A stretch of DNA of 64,000 bases from Bradyrhizobium daqingense (GCF_021044685.1 NZ_CP088014.1:806001-870000); one strand, 5' to 3'. Positions 1 through 8,853 are shown, counted from the stretch's first letter. Numbers and translations: made by a program. The notes: generated by a model from the letters alone, not told the origin.

Positions 1-378
1 GCGCGCGGGCTGATCAGCGGGCACTGGACCAGGGACAGCGGCAAGGCCGGCAGGGACTACCGACTGATGACACCGCGCTTCCAGGGCGCAAATCTCGACG
101 CCAATCTCGCGCTGGCGGACTCCCTGCGTGCGATCGCAACCGAAATCGGTGCAACGGCGGCGCAAGTTGCGATTGCCTGGGTCGCGGCGCAGGGCAAGCA
201 GATCGTGCCGCTGGTCGGCGCAAGAACCCGCATCCGCCTCACCGAAGCGCTCGGCGTGACCAAGGTCACGCTGACACAGGCTCACCTGGCGGCGCTGGCC
301 AAGGCTTTCCCGCCAAACGTTGCTGCGGGCACGCGCTATGCAGCCGAGCAGATGGCGCATCTCGACAGCGAGAAGTAA
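1..378 (+). CDS. Aldo/keto reductase, C-terminal part (5' end outside window)
   Basis: An open frame runs from base 1 to a TAA stop and gives 125 residues. The segment resembles the last third of an NADP-dependent aldo/keto reductase: a helix with an AAQVAIAWVAAQG motif, then a strand with VPLVGARTRIRLTEALG, which is the usual C-terminal 'IPGAR...NLGA' cofactor-binding region of the family. Family members reduce or oxidise aldehydes and ketones in the cytosol. The substrate cannot be told from this fragment. The true start lies upstream of the window, so the internal ATG at 67 should not be taken as the start. The gene converges on the adenylyltransferase with a gap of only 9 bases. Confidence 0.85.
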   Translation, partial: ARGLISGHWTRDSGKAGRDYRLMTPRFQGANLDANLALADSLRAIATEIGATAAQVAIAWVAAQGKQIVPLVGARTRIRLTEALGVTKVTLTQAHLAALAKAFPPNVAAGTRYAAEQMAHLDSEK

Positions 379-387
379 CGGCCGCGG

Positions 388-1191
388 TCAGGTGCGATGG
401 ACGCTGAGGTCGGTGATCACAGGCCCATCGCCGTTGAGCGGATTGGCGGGATCGCGCGAATAGCGCAGTGTCTCGAAGCGCATCGCGCGCGCATCGATCA
501 TCAGAAGGCGGCCGACGAGGCCGTCGCCGAAGCCGACGATCTCGCGGATCGCCTCCAGCGCCATCATCGAGCCGAGCACGCCGGCGAGCGCGCCCATGAC
601 GCCGGCCTCCGCACAGGCCGGCACCGTGCCGGGCGGTGGCGCCTCCGGAAAAAGGCAGCGATAGGTCGGATTGAATTCGCGCGCTTCGTTCGTCTCATGC
701 GCGCGGATGGTGGTGAGCGAACCGTCGAAGGTGCCGAGCGCCGCCGTGATCAGAGGCCGCTTCGCGAAGAAGCAGGCGTCCGAGACCAGATAGCGCGTCG
801 AGAAATTGTCGGAGCCGTCGAGCACGAGATCGTAGTCGCCGATCAGGTTGAGCGCATTGTCGACGTTGAGCCAGGTGGCATGTCCGACGAAGCGAACATG
901 CGGATTGAGCGCCGCAATCCGCTCGGCCGCGCTCTCGACCTTGTGCCGGCCGATGTCGGGCGTCGTATGGATCACCTGACGCTGCAGATTGGACAGCGAC
1001 ACCACGTCGTCATCGACCACGCCGAGCGTGCCGACGCCGGCCGCGGCCAGATACATCAAAGCGGGCGCGCCGAGCCCGCCGGCGCCGATCACCAGCACCG
1101 AGGCCCGTTTCAGCGCTGCCTGGCCGGGACCGCCGACATCGCGCAGGACGATATGGCGGGCATAGCGTTCGAGTTCGTCCGGGCTCAGCAT
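388..1191 (-). CDS. moeB: HesA/MoeB/ThiF family adenylyltransferase (molybdopterin-synthase adenylyltransferase type)
   Basis: This 267-residue protein should activate the C-terminal glycine of a ubiquitin-like sulfur carrier (MoaD or ThiS) by adenylation. The nucleotide-binding GAGGLG lies at residues 36-41, the arginine finger region is SNLQRQVIH (67-75), and the conserved LDGSDNFSTRYL follows at 124-135. The crossover-loop motif is PACAEAGVMG with Cys193. There is no rhodanese domain, so this is the short bacterial form. Of the four zinc-binding cysteines in E. coli MoeB only one (Cys179) remains: the first position of the first CxxC pair is Thr176 and there is no cysteine after 193. It could serve ThiS rather than MoaD, and no neighbouring thi or moa gene decides this. 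Confidence 0.82.
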   Translation of the reverse strand: MLSPDELERYARHIVLRDVGGPGQAALKRASVLVIGAGGLGAPALMYLAAAGVGTLGVVDDDVVSLSNLQRQVIHTTPDIGRHKVESAAERIAALNPHVRFVGHATWLNVDNALNLIGDYDLVLDGSDNFSTRYLVSDACFFAKRPLITAALGTFDGSLTTIRAHETNEAREFNPTYRCLFPEAPPPGTVPACAEAGVMGALAGVLGSMMALEAIREIVGFGDGLVGRLLMIDARAMRFETLRYSRDPANPLNGDGPVITDLSVHRT

Positions 1192-1455
1192 CGTCGTACG
1201 CCTCTCCTAACACGCCCTTGCTCTCTCCCATCATGGTGAGGAGCGTGGAACGCGCGTCTCGAACCATGCAGGCCCCGATCTCGCCCGCTGCCATCCTTCG
1301 AGACGCGGCCAAGAGGCCGCTCCTCAGGATGAGGGCCTGTTTGCTTGGCCCGGCCTCGGGCCTGAACCACCGCTACATTGTTCGCGACCAACGAGATGTG
1401 CTTCAATGGCATGCTTTTCAATGTTTTGGCGTTCAATGGGCTGGCAGGATTTGTC

Positions 1456-2811
1456 ATGAGATCGATGCTTGCGGCAACACTGATGTTCGCGACCGCCACG
1501 GGCGCGCAGGCACAGATGACGACGTCCCAAGTGCCCGGCACCACCCCAAAAACGGTGCAGACCGTTCCGGTCAAGCCACCGGCGACACAGACGCCGTCGG
1601 CAACGGCCGATGCCATGACCAAGCCAGAGCGGCTCTCGCTCCAGTCCGACCTCGCCTGGGTCGGCCAATATAACGGTGCCATCACCGGCGATGTCAGCGA
1701 GCGCATGGTCAGCGCCATCAAGGAGTACCAGAAGGCCAAGGGCGGCAAGCCGACCGGCGTGCTCAATCCGCAGGAGCGCGCCGCGCTCGCCGAGACGGCC
1801 CGCAAGAAGCAGGAGAGCGTCGGCTGGAAGATCGTGACCGAGCCGACCAGCGGCGCACGGCTCGGCATTCCCGGCAAGCTGGTGCCGCAGCAGGCAAGCG
1901 ACGCCAACGGATCGAAATGGACGTCGCCGACAGGAACGGTGCAGGTGGTTCTCAGCCGCCGCAAGGAGGTGAACCCGACCTCGGCCAAGCTTGCCGATCT
2001 CGAGAAGGAGCCGTCCGGGCGCAAGGTCGATTACACCGTGGTGAAGCCGGACTTCTTCGTGCTGTCGGGATTGCAGGGCCAGAAGAAGTTTTACGTCCGC
2101 GGCACGTTCAAGGGCGACGAAGTCCGCACCATGACGATCCTCTACGATCAGGCAACCGAGAATACGGTCGAGCCGGTGGTGATCGCGATGTCGAGCGCCT
2201 TCACTGCGTTCCCGCTGGGACCGCAGGCCGGACCGCCGCCGCGCAAAACCGTCGAATACGGCACCGGCGTCGTCGTCAGCGACGACGGCGCGATCGTCAC
2301 CGACCGCCTCCTCGCCGATGGCTGCCTCGCGATCACGATCGGCGGCTACGGCAATGCCGATCGCGTCGCCGAAAGCAAGGAGCACGATCTCGCGCTGCTG
2401 CGCATCTACGGCGCACGCGGCCTGAGGCCGCTCAGCCTTGCCGGCGGCGCAGCGAGCTCGACGATCGACGTCATCGGCATTGCCGATCCACAAAGCCAGG
2501 GCGGCGCAGCCGGCGTGTCGGGCCTCAAGGCGACGCTGGCGCCGGTGACGCCCGGCAATGCCGCGCTGTCGCCGCCGCCCCCGGTCGGCTTCTCCGGCAG
2601 CCCGGCGATCGACGCCGACGGCAAGTTCGCAGGGATCGCGCTATTGAAGCCGGCGATGGTCGCAGGGCCCGCGACGGTGCCGGCCTCACAGGCGCTGATG
2701 GTCTCGGGTGAGACCGTGCGCAATTTCCTCAAGGCGAACGCCGTCACTGCCAACGGCACGTCGAGCGATGCGAAAGCCGCCGTCGTCCGCGTGATCTGCG
2801 TGCGGAAATAG
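1456..2811 (+). CDS. Secreted peptidoglycan-binding/trypsin-fold protein, probable pseudoprotease
   Basis: The chosen start (ATG 1456) begins a clear signal peptide, MRSMLAATLMFATATGAQAQ. The open frame continues 26 codons upstream, but that stretch would bury the signal. The 451-residue product has a Pro/Thr-rich linker, then a peptidoglycan-binding-like helical segment (about residues 57-115, SDLAWVGQYNGAITGDV), and from about 265 a trypsin/HtrA-like fold. The fold shows GTGVVVSDDGAIVT, then DLALLRI with Asp311, and GFSGSP with Ser380. The site aligned with the catalytic His (usually TNxHVVDG) reads TDRLLADG, so Leu285 replaces His. A periplasmic binding or scaffold role seems likelier than proteolysis. 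It is transcribed alone and divergently from the adenylyltransferase gene. Confidence 0.75.
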   Translation: MRSMLAATLMFATATGAQAQMTTSQVPGTTPKTVQTVPVKPPATQTPSATADAMTKPERLSLQSDLAWVGQYNGAITGDVSERMVSAIKEYQKAKGGKPTGVLNPQERAALAETARKKQESVGWKIVTEPTSGARLGIPGKLVPQQASDANGSKWTSPTGTVQVVLSRRKEVNPTSAKLADLEKEPSGRKVDYTVVKPDFFVLSGLQGQKKFYVRGTFKGDEVRTMTILYDQATENTVEPVVIAMSSAFTAFPLGPQAGPPPRKTVEYGTGVVVSDDGAIVTDRLLADGCLAITIGGYGNADRVAESKEHDLALLRIYGARGLRPLSLAGGAASSTIDVIGIADPQSQGGAAGVSGLKATLAPVTPGNAALSPPPPVGFSGSPAIDADGKFAGIALLKPAMVAGPATVPASQALMVSGETVRNFLKANAVTANGTSSDAKAAVVRVICVRK

Positions 2812-3196
2812 GGCGCTGCAAGCATCTCTCTTCCCGTGTCCCGGACGCGCTGCAGCGCTTGCGCTGCTGCGCTGAGCCGGGACCCATGTCGCCAACAGTC
2901 GCGCTCTTGGCTTTCTGGGCCCCGGCTCTGCAGCGCACCGCTTCGCGCTGCGCTTTGTCCGGGGCACGAGATCAACGGGTCGGCCCACATCCATCTCACG
3001 TACCTCTACGGGTCCAGTATTGGTACGGATTAGCTGGCATTCCCTATTCCGCCATTATCGTTGCTGTTGATTCGGACCACCGCGATCCCCTTTGGATCGG
3101 GCCGGCACGTCCTGAGCGAGAAGAGCTCAGCATCGAGATCGATGCACGTTCGCGTGGCGTTTTCCTGACCCAAGCACTCCAAAGGATTGACCTTCA
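2812..3196. other. 385-base intergenic region with a palindromic repeat
   Basis: No convincing coding region is present. Bases 2835-2970 hold a copy of the dispersed palindromic repeat (see separate entry). The remaining part, 2971-3196, holds the leader of the parA-like gene with a weak AAAGGA ribosome-binding site at 3180-3185. Short frames seen here on both strands are low-complexity products of the repeat. Confidence 0.6.
2835..2970. repeat. Dispersed palindromic intergenic repeat, copy A
   Basis: The left arm begins CGTGTCCCGGACGCGCTGCA and the right arm ends TTTGTCCGGGGCACGAG. The arms are imperfect reverse complements. A central part reads GAGCCGGGACCCATG...GGGCCCCGGCTC. The same architecture occurs at 14778, 23227, 24115 and 47660 in this window, always between genes. 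Confidence 0.8.
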
Positions 3197-3940
3197 ATGC
3201 ACACGATCGTACTGGCCACCCAAAAGGGCGGCAGCGGCAAGAGCACGCTCGCCATCGGCCTCGCGCTGGCCGCCAAGCAGGCCGGCTTCACGGTTCGCCT
3301 GATCGAGACCGACCCGCAGGGCACCTTGTCGAGCTGGCAGCGCCGCCGCAGCACCGATGATCTCGTGGTCGAGCCGATCTATCACGCCGCCGACATCGCG
3401 CCGCGACTGAAAATGCTGGCCGACAGCGGCCTCCAACTCGCGATCGTCGACACCGCGGCCGGTCTCAGCGCCGCCACCACCGCGGCAATCCGTCATTCCG
3501 ACCTTTGCCTGATCCCGGCCCGCCCGAGCCTCGCCGACATCGAGGCGACCGTCTCGACGCTCAGCGTCGCGCGGGCCTGGAAGCGGCCTTACAGCTTCGT
3601 GCTGAACCAGACGCCGATCCGCGGCCAGCGCATCGACAACGCCGCCAACACCCTCGCCGAGGAAGCCGCGCTCGATCTTTCCGACGTGCTCGCGCGGCCG
3701 CTGATCGTCATGCGCAACGATCACCAGGACTCGCTCGCGAACGGCCTCGCGGTGAGCGAATTCGCGCCGAACGGCAAGTCAGCAGACGAGATCCGCGGCC
3801 TCTGGCGCTGGATCGAAAACCGCCTCGAGCTCGAAGCCACGACCAGCGTCCTGATCGACCAGATCATGTCGGCGGCCGATGGCATGCTGCATGCGGCCAC
3901 CGAGCTCTCGGCTGACGAGACCACGACACTGGCGTCCTGA
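3197..3940 (+). CDS. ParA family ATPase (orphan, no ParB)
   Basis: A 247-residue P-loop ATPase of the ParA/MinD class. The deviant Walker A is KGGSGKST at residues 10-17, followed by ETDPQGTLSSW and the Walker B-like LQLAIVDTAAG. These proteins dimerise on ATP and bind nucleoid DNA or another surface to position cargo. No parB, parS array or chemoreceptor gene is near, so the cargo is unknown. It does not look like MipZ, nor like the chromosomal ParA next to ParB, gid and rho. It stands alone between a pseudoprotease gene and the convergent mutM. An 8-bp hairpin overlaps its stop codon. Confidence 0.8.
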   Translation: MHTIVLATQKGGSGKSTLAIGLALAAKQAGFTVRLIETDPQGTLSSWQRRRSTDDLVVEPIYHAADIAPRLKMLADSGLQLAIVDTAAGLSAATTAAIRHSDLCLIPARPSLADIEATVSTLSVARAWKRPYSFVLNQTPIRGQRIDNAANTLAEEAALDLSDVLARPLIVMRNDHQDSLANGLAVSEFAPNGKSADEIRGLWRWIENRLELEATTSVLIDQIMSAADGMLHAATELSADETTTLAS

Positions 3941-3958
3941 GCGGGGCGATCGCTCAGG
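3936..3958 (+). terminator. Hairpin at the end of the parA-like gene
   Basis: CCTGAGCG and CGCTCAGG form a perfect 8-bp stem around the loop GGGCGAT. The stem covers the stop codon. There is no T-run after it, so this may be a weak or Rho-assisted terminator between convergent genes. Confidence 0.4.
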
Positions 3959-4048
3959 CGACAGCCGGCCTTCACCATCCGGAAGGACCTCAGCGACGAA
4001 GCAATCCGGTCACCAGTCCGGTCGGATCGCTTCGCGCACGCCCCCCAC

Positions 4049-4930
4049 TCACTTCTGACATTTCGGACACCAGAAGGTCGACCGGCCATTTTGCGTGAAC
4101 CGCTTGACCGTGCCGCCGCAGCGCGGCGTCGTGCAGGTCTCGCCTTCGCGGTCATAGACCTTGAAGGAATGCTGGAAATAGCCGAGCTCGCCCGAGGTCT
4201 GGCGATGGTCGCGCAGGCTGGAGCCGCCGGCCTTGATCGCATCGTTCAGCACGGTGTGGATCGCGCCGACCAATCGCTTGGCGTGATCGGTCGGCTCGCC
4301 CTTCTTCGTTGACAAGGTCGCCGCGATCCGGCGCGGCGACAGATGCGAGCGATGCAGCGCCTCGCAGACATAGATGTTGCCGAGCCCGGCCACCACGCGC
4401 TGGTCGAGCAGCGCCGCCTTCAGGCTCGTGGTCTTGCCGGCGCAGGACCGCGCCAGCATCGCGGCGTCGAACTCGTTGCCGAGCGGCTCGGGACCGAGCC
4501 CGCGCAACAGCGGCTCTTCGTCGAGCGCATTGCGCGCGATCACCTTCATGTAACCGAAGCGGCGTGGATCGTTGAAGACGATGTCGGCGCCGGAGGACAT
4601 CCGAAACAGCACATGGTCGTGCGCGGAATCCTTGCCCTTCGGATAATGAAACTCGCCGGGCTGCGCGTCGTTGTCCGGCTTGATGACGCGGAACGAGCCC
4701 GACATGCCCAGATGCATCAGCAGCACGTCGCCGGAGGCGAGATCGGCCATGAGATATTTTGCCCGCCGTCCGAGCCCGGTGACGACCTGCCCCTTGAGCC
4801 GCGCCACGAAATCCGGCTGGAACGGAAAGCGCAGATCCGGCCGGCGGGCCTCCGCGACCAGGATTTTCGCACCCTCCATGACGGGCTGAAGGCCACGGCG
4901 GACGGTCTCGACTTCGGGCAATTCAGGCAT
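4049..4930 (-). CDS. mutM: Formamidopyrimidine-DNA glycosylase
   Basis: A 293-residue base-excision repair enzyme that removes 8-oxoguanine and formamidopyrimidines and nicks the abasic site. The N-terminus is the invariant MPELPEVE, where processing exposes the catalytic Pro2 next to Glu3. Lys57-type and helix-two-turn-helix motifs follow ([19 protein letters not shown]). The C-terminus is an intact zinc finger, [10 protein letters not shown]...FWCPKCQK, with four cysteines. Length and motifs are complete. It is divergent from ubiE with 81 bases between the starts, the gene order usual in Alphaproteobacteria, so the two promoters share this short gap. Confidence 0.97.
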   Translation of the reverse strand: MPELPEVETVRRGLQPVMEGAKILVAEARRPDLRFPFQPDFVARLKGQVVTGLGRRAKYLMADLASGDVLLMHLGMSGSFRVIKPDNDAQPGEFHYPKGKDSAHDHVLFRMSSGADIVFNDPRRFGYMKVIARNALDEEPLLRGLGPEPLGNEFDAAMLARSCAGKTTSLKAALLDQRVVAGLGNIYVCEALHRSHLSPRRIAATLSTKKGEPTDHAKRLVGAIHTVLNDAIKAGGSSLRDHRQTSGELGYFQHSFKVYDREGETCTTPRCGGTVKRFTQNGRSTFWCPKCQK

Positions 4931-5011
4931 GATCGGGCATTCACCTTATGAGGGCGGTGTGATAGCGCCATTGCGGCGGGCGCGCTATGGTCCGCCCAGT
5001 GGAGTAGAGTA

Positions 5012-5773
5012 ATGGATCGGCCGGGCGAAACCACGCATTTTGGCTACAGGGACGTTCCCCTGGGGGACAAGCAGACGCTGGTGAACGATGTGTTTCACAG
5101 CGTGGCCTCGCGCTATGATCTGATGAACGATCTGATGTCCGGCGGCCTGCACCGGGTCTGGAAGGACATCATGATCAGCGCGCTCGATCCGCCGAGGAGC
5201 GACCGGCCGTTCGCGCTGCTCGACGTGGCCGGGGGCACCGGCGACATCTCGTTTCGTGCCGCCAAGGCGGCCGGCGCCGGCTTCCATGCCACGGTCTGCG
5301 ACATCAACACCGACATGCTGGCGGTGGGGCGCGAGCGCGCCATCAAGCGGCATCTCGAAAGCAAGGTCGATTTCGTCGAGGGCAATGCCGAAGCACTCGC
5401 CTTCGCCGATCGCAGCTTCGACGCCTATACGATCGCTTTCGGCATCCGCAACGTGCCGCAGATCGATCTTGCGCTGCGCGAGGCCTATCGCGTGTTGAAG
5501 CCGGGCAGCCGCTTCCTGTGTCTGGAGTTCTCCACCGTCGAGATGCCCGGGCTCGACAAGCTCTATGATTTGTTCTCGTTCAAGGTGATCCCCCCGCTCG
5601 GCCGCATGGTCACGGGCGATGCCGAGTCCTATCAGTACCTCGTCGAGTCGATCCGCAAGTTTCCAAAGCCGGCCGTCTTCGCCGACATGATCCGCGACGC
5701 CGGCTTTGCCCGCGTCAGCTGGCAGACGCTCTCGGGCGGCATCGTCGCACTGCATTCGGGCTGGCGTTTGTGA
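5012..5773 (+). CDS. ubiE: Ubiquinone/menaquinone biosynthesis C-methyltransferase UbiE
   Basis: A 253-residue SAM-dependent methyltransferase that C-methylates the demethoxy-ubiquinol ring. The UbiE signature is [18 protein letters not shown]. The SAM-binding motif I is [12 protein letters not shown], and the post motif is [16 protein letters not shown] ribosome-binding site stands before ATG 5012. The TGA stop overlaps the GTG start of ubiB by four bases (GTGA), so the two are translationally coupled. Function is cytosolic and membrane-associated in ubiquinone synthesis. Confidence 0.97.
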   Translation: MDRPGETTHFGYRDVPLGDKQTLVNDVFHSVASRYDLMNDLMSGGLHRVWKDIMISALDPPRSDRPFALLDVAGGTGDISFRAAKAAGAGFHATVCDINTDMLAVGRERAIKRHLESKVDFVEGNAEALAFADRSFDAYTIAFGIRNVPQIDLALREAYRVLKPGSRFLCLEFSTVEMPGLDKLYDLFSFKVIPPLGRMVTGDAESYQYLVESIRKFPKPAVFADMIRDAGFARVSWQTLSGGIVALHSGWRL

Positions 5774-7344
5774 TCTCTGCCATCACCCACATTACGCGCC
5801 TGATCCGCGCCGCGCTCGTCTTTGCGCGTGAGGGCGTGTTCGGTTCGGTCGATCCGAGCCTGGTGCCGCCGCCGGGACAGCTAGCGCTCAAGCTGGCGCG
5901 CATCATTGAGCGCCGCGGCGTCAAGCAGGGACCACGGATTTCGCGCGCACTGACGCGGATGGGGCCGGCCTATCTCAAGCTCGGTCAGTTCCTGGCGACG
6001 CGCCCCGACGTGGTGGGCGTCATCATGGCGCGCGACCTCGAAAGCCTGCAGGATCGCCTGCCGCCGTTTCCGCAGGCGGAAGCGGAAGCGACGATCGCCA
6101 TTTCGCTGGAACGGCCGCTGAAGGACGTGTTCACGAGCTTCGGTCCACCGGTCGCGGCCGCCTCGATCGCGCAGGTGCACCGCGGCGAGGTGTTGCGCGA
6201 CGGCATCCGCAAGTCGGTCGCGATCAAGGTGCTCAGGCCCAACGTCGCCGCGCGGTTCCGCCGCGACCTCTCCGATTTCTTCTTCGTCGCACACAAGGCG
6301 GAGGCCTATTCGGCCGAGGCGCGGCGCCTGCGCCTCATCGAAGTCATCAACACCATGTCGCGCTCGGTCGCCATGGAGATGGATCTGCGGCTGGAAGCCG
6401 CGGCGCTGTCGGAGATGGCCGAGAACACGCGCGACGATCCTGATTTCCGCGTGCCCGCCGTCGACTGGGACCGCACGACGCACAATGTGCTGACGATGGA
6501 GTGGATCGACGGCATCGCGCTGAACGATCACAAGCGCCTGGCGGAGGCGCAGGTCGACCTGCCCGATCTCGGCCGCAAGGTGATCCAGAGCTTCCTGCGG
6601 CATGCGCTGCGCGACGGCTTCTTCCACGCCGACATGCATCCGGGCAATCTGTTCCTCGATGACGCCGGCCGCCTGGTTGCGGTCGATTTCGGCATCATGG
6701 GCCGGCTCGGCATGAAGGAGCGCCGTTTCCTCGCCGAGATCCTGCTCGGCTTCATCACCCGCGACTATCGCCGCGTCGCCGAGGTGCATTTCGAGGCGGG
6801 CTATGTGCCCGCGCATCATTCGGTCGAGAATTTCGCGCAGGCCATCCGTGCCATCGGCGAGCCGATCCACAACCGCACCGCCGAGGAGATCTCGATGGCG
6901 CGGCTGCTGACGCTGCTGCTCGAGGTCACCGGCCTGTTCGACATGACGACGCGGCCGGAGCTGATCCTGCTGCAGAAGACCATGGTGGTGGTCGAAGGCG
7001 TGGCGCGCGGCTTCGATCCCAAGCTGGACATCTGGAAGATCGCCGACCCCGTGGTGCGCGAATGGATCGAGCGCAATCTCGGGCCGATCGGCCGCATCGA
7101 GGGCGCGCTTACCGGGACCGGGGACATCGCGCGGGTCCTGATGCGCCTGCCGGAGATCGCCGAGCGCTCGGTGAAAGTGCTCGAGCAACTCGAGACCATG
7201 ACCCGCGAGGGCATCCGGCTGTCGCCGGAGAGCATCGCCGCGATGGGCCGCAGCGAGGGGCGCAAGAACCGCTGGCGCACGGTGGCGCTCTGGATCATCG
7301 CCGCGACCTTCATCGGAATCCTGATCGCCGTCCGGAATCTATGA
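5770..7344 (+). CDS. ubiB: Ubiquinone biosynthesis atypical kinase/ATPase UbiB
   Basis: A 524-residue ABC1/ADCK-family protein needed for ubiquinone synthesis, historically annotated as 2-polyprenylphenol 6-hydroxylase. The family KxGQ motif appears as [13 protein letters not shown], the Ala-rich nucleotide loop as AAASIAQVH, the catalytic loop as [11 protein letters not shown] and the metal site as [11 protein letters not shown]-terminal transmembrane segment ([17 protein letters not shown]) anchors it in the membrane. It starts with GTG inside the ubiE stop. Its own stop codon lies within the first of two palindromes that precede coaBC. Confidence 0.95.
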   Translation: MISAITHITRLIRAALVFAREGVFGSVDPSLVPPPGQLALKLARIIERRGVKQGPRISRALTRMGPAYLKLGQFLATRPDVVGVIMARDLESLQDRLPPFPQAEAEATIAISLERPLKDVFTSFGPPVAAASIAQVHRGEVLRDGIRKSVAIKVLRPNVAARFRRDLSDFFFVAHKAEAYSAEARRLRLIEVINTMSRSVAMEMDLRLEAAALSEMAENTRDDPDFRVPAVDWDRTTHNVLTMEWIDGIALNDHKRLAEAQVDLPDLGRKVIQSFLRHALRDGFFHADMHPGNLFLDDAGRLVAVDFGIMGRLGMKERRFLAEILLGFITRDYRRVAEVHFEAGYVPAHHSVENFAQAIRAIGEPIHNRTAEEISMARLLTLLLEVTGLFDMTTRPELILLQKTMVVVEGVARGFDPKLDIWKIADPVVREWIERNLGPIGRIEGALTGTGDIARVLMRLPEIAERSVKVLEQLETMTREGIRLSPESIAAMGRSEGRKNRWRTVALWIIAATFIGILIAVRNL

Positions 7345-7359
7345 TTGCACTGCAATCAT
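7341..7359. promoter_or_regulatory. Candidate RHH operator, palindrome 1 upstream of coaBC
   Basis: ATGATTGCA-C-TGCAATCAT is a perfect 9-bp inverted repeat around one base. It has the same half-site (ATGATWGCA) as the second palindrome, and their centres are 23 bases apart, about two helical turns. It covers the ubiB stop codon. Because the downstream protein starts with a ribbon-helix-helix domain, it is read as a likely autoregulatory operator (inference). Confidence 0.6.
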
Positions 7360-7363
7360 ACGA

Positions 7364-7382
7364 ATGATAGCATCGCTATCAT
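7364..7382. promoter_or_regulatory. Candidate RHH operator, palindrome 2 upstream of coaBC
   Basis: ATGATAGCA-T-CGCTATCAT sits inside a longer perfect 10-bp inverted repeat (7362-7384 region, GAATGATAGC/GCTATCATTC). It ends 9 bases before the GGAGGGG ribosome-binding site (7391-7397) of coaBC, so a bound protein would cover the leader. The half-site is shared with palindrome 1. Confidence 0.6.
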
Positions 7383-7401
7383 TCCGTGCTGGAGGGGCGT
7401 C

Positions 7402-8853
7402 ATGGCAAGCCTGACCATCCGCAAGCTCGACGAGGGCGTCAAAACCTATTTGCGGCTGCGCTCGGCCAAGAACCACAGGTCGGTCGAGGAAGAGGTCCGG
7501 GTCATCCTGCGGGAGCTGATCGAGGGCCGCGAGGAGCCGCTGACGCCCTTTGCCGTGCCGCCGGCAGCGTCCATCACCCCGACGCCCCAGCGCAGCGTCA
7601 CCCTCCCCGAGGCCAGCGTCACCCTGATCATCGGCGGCGGGATTGCGGCCTACAAATCGCTCGACCTGATCCGCCGGCTCAAGGAGCGTCGCATCGAGGT
7701 CCGCTGCGTGCTGACCAAGGCCGCGCAGCAATTCGTCACGCCACTGGCGGTGAGCGCGCTGTCGCATGAACGCGTCTATACCGATTTGTTCGACCCTCAG
7801 AGCGAGTTCGACGCCGGCCATATCCGCTTGGCCCGCGACTGCGACCTGATCGTGGTGGCGCCGGCGACCGCCGACCTGATGGCCAAGATGGCCAACGGCC
7901 ATGCCGACGATCTCGCCAGCGCCATCCTGCTCGCGACCAACCGCAAGGTGCTGCTGGCGCCGGCGATGAACCCGCTGATGTGGAACAACGCAGCGACACG
8001 CCGCAACGTCGGCCTGCTCCAGCGCGACGGCGCGGTGCTGATTGGGCCTAACTCCGGCGAGATGGCGGAAGCCGGCGAAGCCGGGACCGGCCGCATGTCG
8101 GAAGCCATCGAGATCGCCAATGCCGCCGAGCGGCTGCTGCGGCCGCCGGTGCCGAAGCCGCTTGCCGGCAAGCGCGTGCTGATCACCGCAGGCCCCACCC
8201 ACGAGCCGATCGACCCGGTGCGCTACATCGCCAACCGCTCCTCCGGCAAGCAGGGCTTTGCCATCGCCGCCGCCGCGCAGGCGGCGGGCGCCGAGGTGAT
8301 CCTGGTCAGCGGCCCGGTCGATCTCGACGATCCCCCCGGCGTGACGGTGAAGCATGTCGAATCGGCGCGGCAGATGCTGGAGCAGGTGCAGGCCTCCCTG
8401 CCCGCCGACATCGCGATCTTCGCCGCCGCGGTCGCCGACTGGCGGGTCGCCAATGAAGGCGAGCAGAAGCTGAAGAAGTCTTCCGCCGGCATGCCGCCGC
8501 TTCAGCTGGTCGAAAACCCCGACATCCTCGCCACCATCTCCAAGCTCGCCGACAAGCGCCCCCCGCTGGTGATCGGCTTTGCCGCCGAGACCGAGCATCT
8601 CATCGACAACGCCAAGTCGAAGCTCGCGCGCAAGGGCTGCGACTGGATCGTCGCCAACGACGTCTCGCCTGCCACCGGCGTGATGGGGGGCGACCGCAAC
8701 ACCGTCCACCTCATCAGCCGCAAGAATGGTGCGAAGGACGGCGAGATCGCAGTTGATTCCTGGCCGGTGATGACCAAGGAACAGGTCGCCATCGAACTGG
8801 TCGCGCATGTCGCAAGGCGCGTAACCGACAAATCCCCGGAGCCGGCATCTTGA
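7402..8853 (+). CDS. coaBC: CoaBC with N-terminal FitA-like ribbon-helix-helix domain
   Basis: The 483-residue product joins a FitA/VapB-type antitoxin DNA-binding domain (residues 1-42, [10 protein letters not shown]...[14 protein letters not shown]) by a Pro-rich linker to a complete CoaBC. The CoaC half (from about 71) decarboxylates phosphopantothenoylcysteine: [33 protein letters not shown]. Ala224 lies where E. coli has the catalytic Cys158 of the clamp (GEAGTGRM instead of CGExGxGRM). The CoaB half (from about 255) ligates cysteine to phosphopantothenate: [39 protein letters not shown] 7402 is chosen because it begins the domain and has a GGAGGGG site. The start at 7345 would precede the palindromes. 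The stop overlaps the TTG start of dut. No toxin gene is adjacent. Confidence 0.93.
   Translation: MASLTIRKLDEGVKTYLRLRSAKNHRSVEEEVRVILRELIEGREEPLTPFAVPPAASITPTPQRSVTLPEASVTLIIGGGIAAYKSLDLIRRLKERRIEVRCVLTKAAQQFVTPLAVSALSHERVYTDLFDPQSEFDAGHIRLARDCDLIVVAPATADLMAKMANGHADDLASAILLATNRKVLLAPAMNPLMWNNAATRRNVGLLQRDGAVLIGPNSGEMAEAGEAGTGRMSEAIEIANAAERLLRPPVPKPLAGKRVLITAGPTHEPIDPVRYIANRSSGKQGFAIAAAAQAAGAEVILVSGPVDLDDPPGVTVKHVESARQMLEQVQASLPADIAIFAAAVADWRVANEGEQKLKKSSAGMPPLQLVENPDILATISKLADKRPPLVIGFAAETEHLIDNAKSKLARKGCDWIVANDVSPATGVMGGDRNTVHLISRKNGAKDGEIAVDSWPVMTKEQVAIELVAHVARRVTDKSPEPAS

Noticed and set aside
5881..7188. Long open frame on the minus strand opposite ubiB (435 codons)
   Set aside because: It is a mirror of the GC-rich third positions of ubiB, full of His/Arg/Asp runs and with no family motif. 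The same applies to 7339-8808 (-), 15055-16155 (-), 18312-19577 (-) and 32167-33516 (+).
7345..7401. Upstream start of coaBC at 7345
   Set aside because: The 19 extra residues (MHCNHTNDSI...) would be encoded by the palindromes themselves, and the good ribosome-binding site is at 7391-7397 before ATG 7402.
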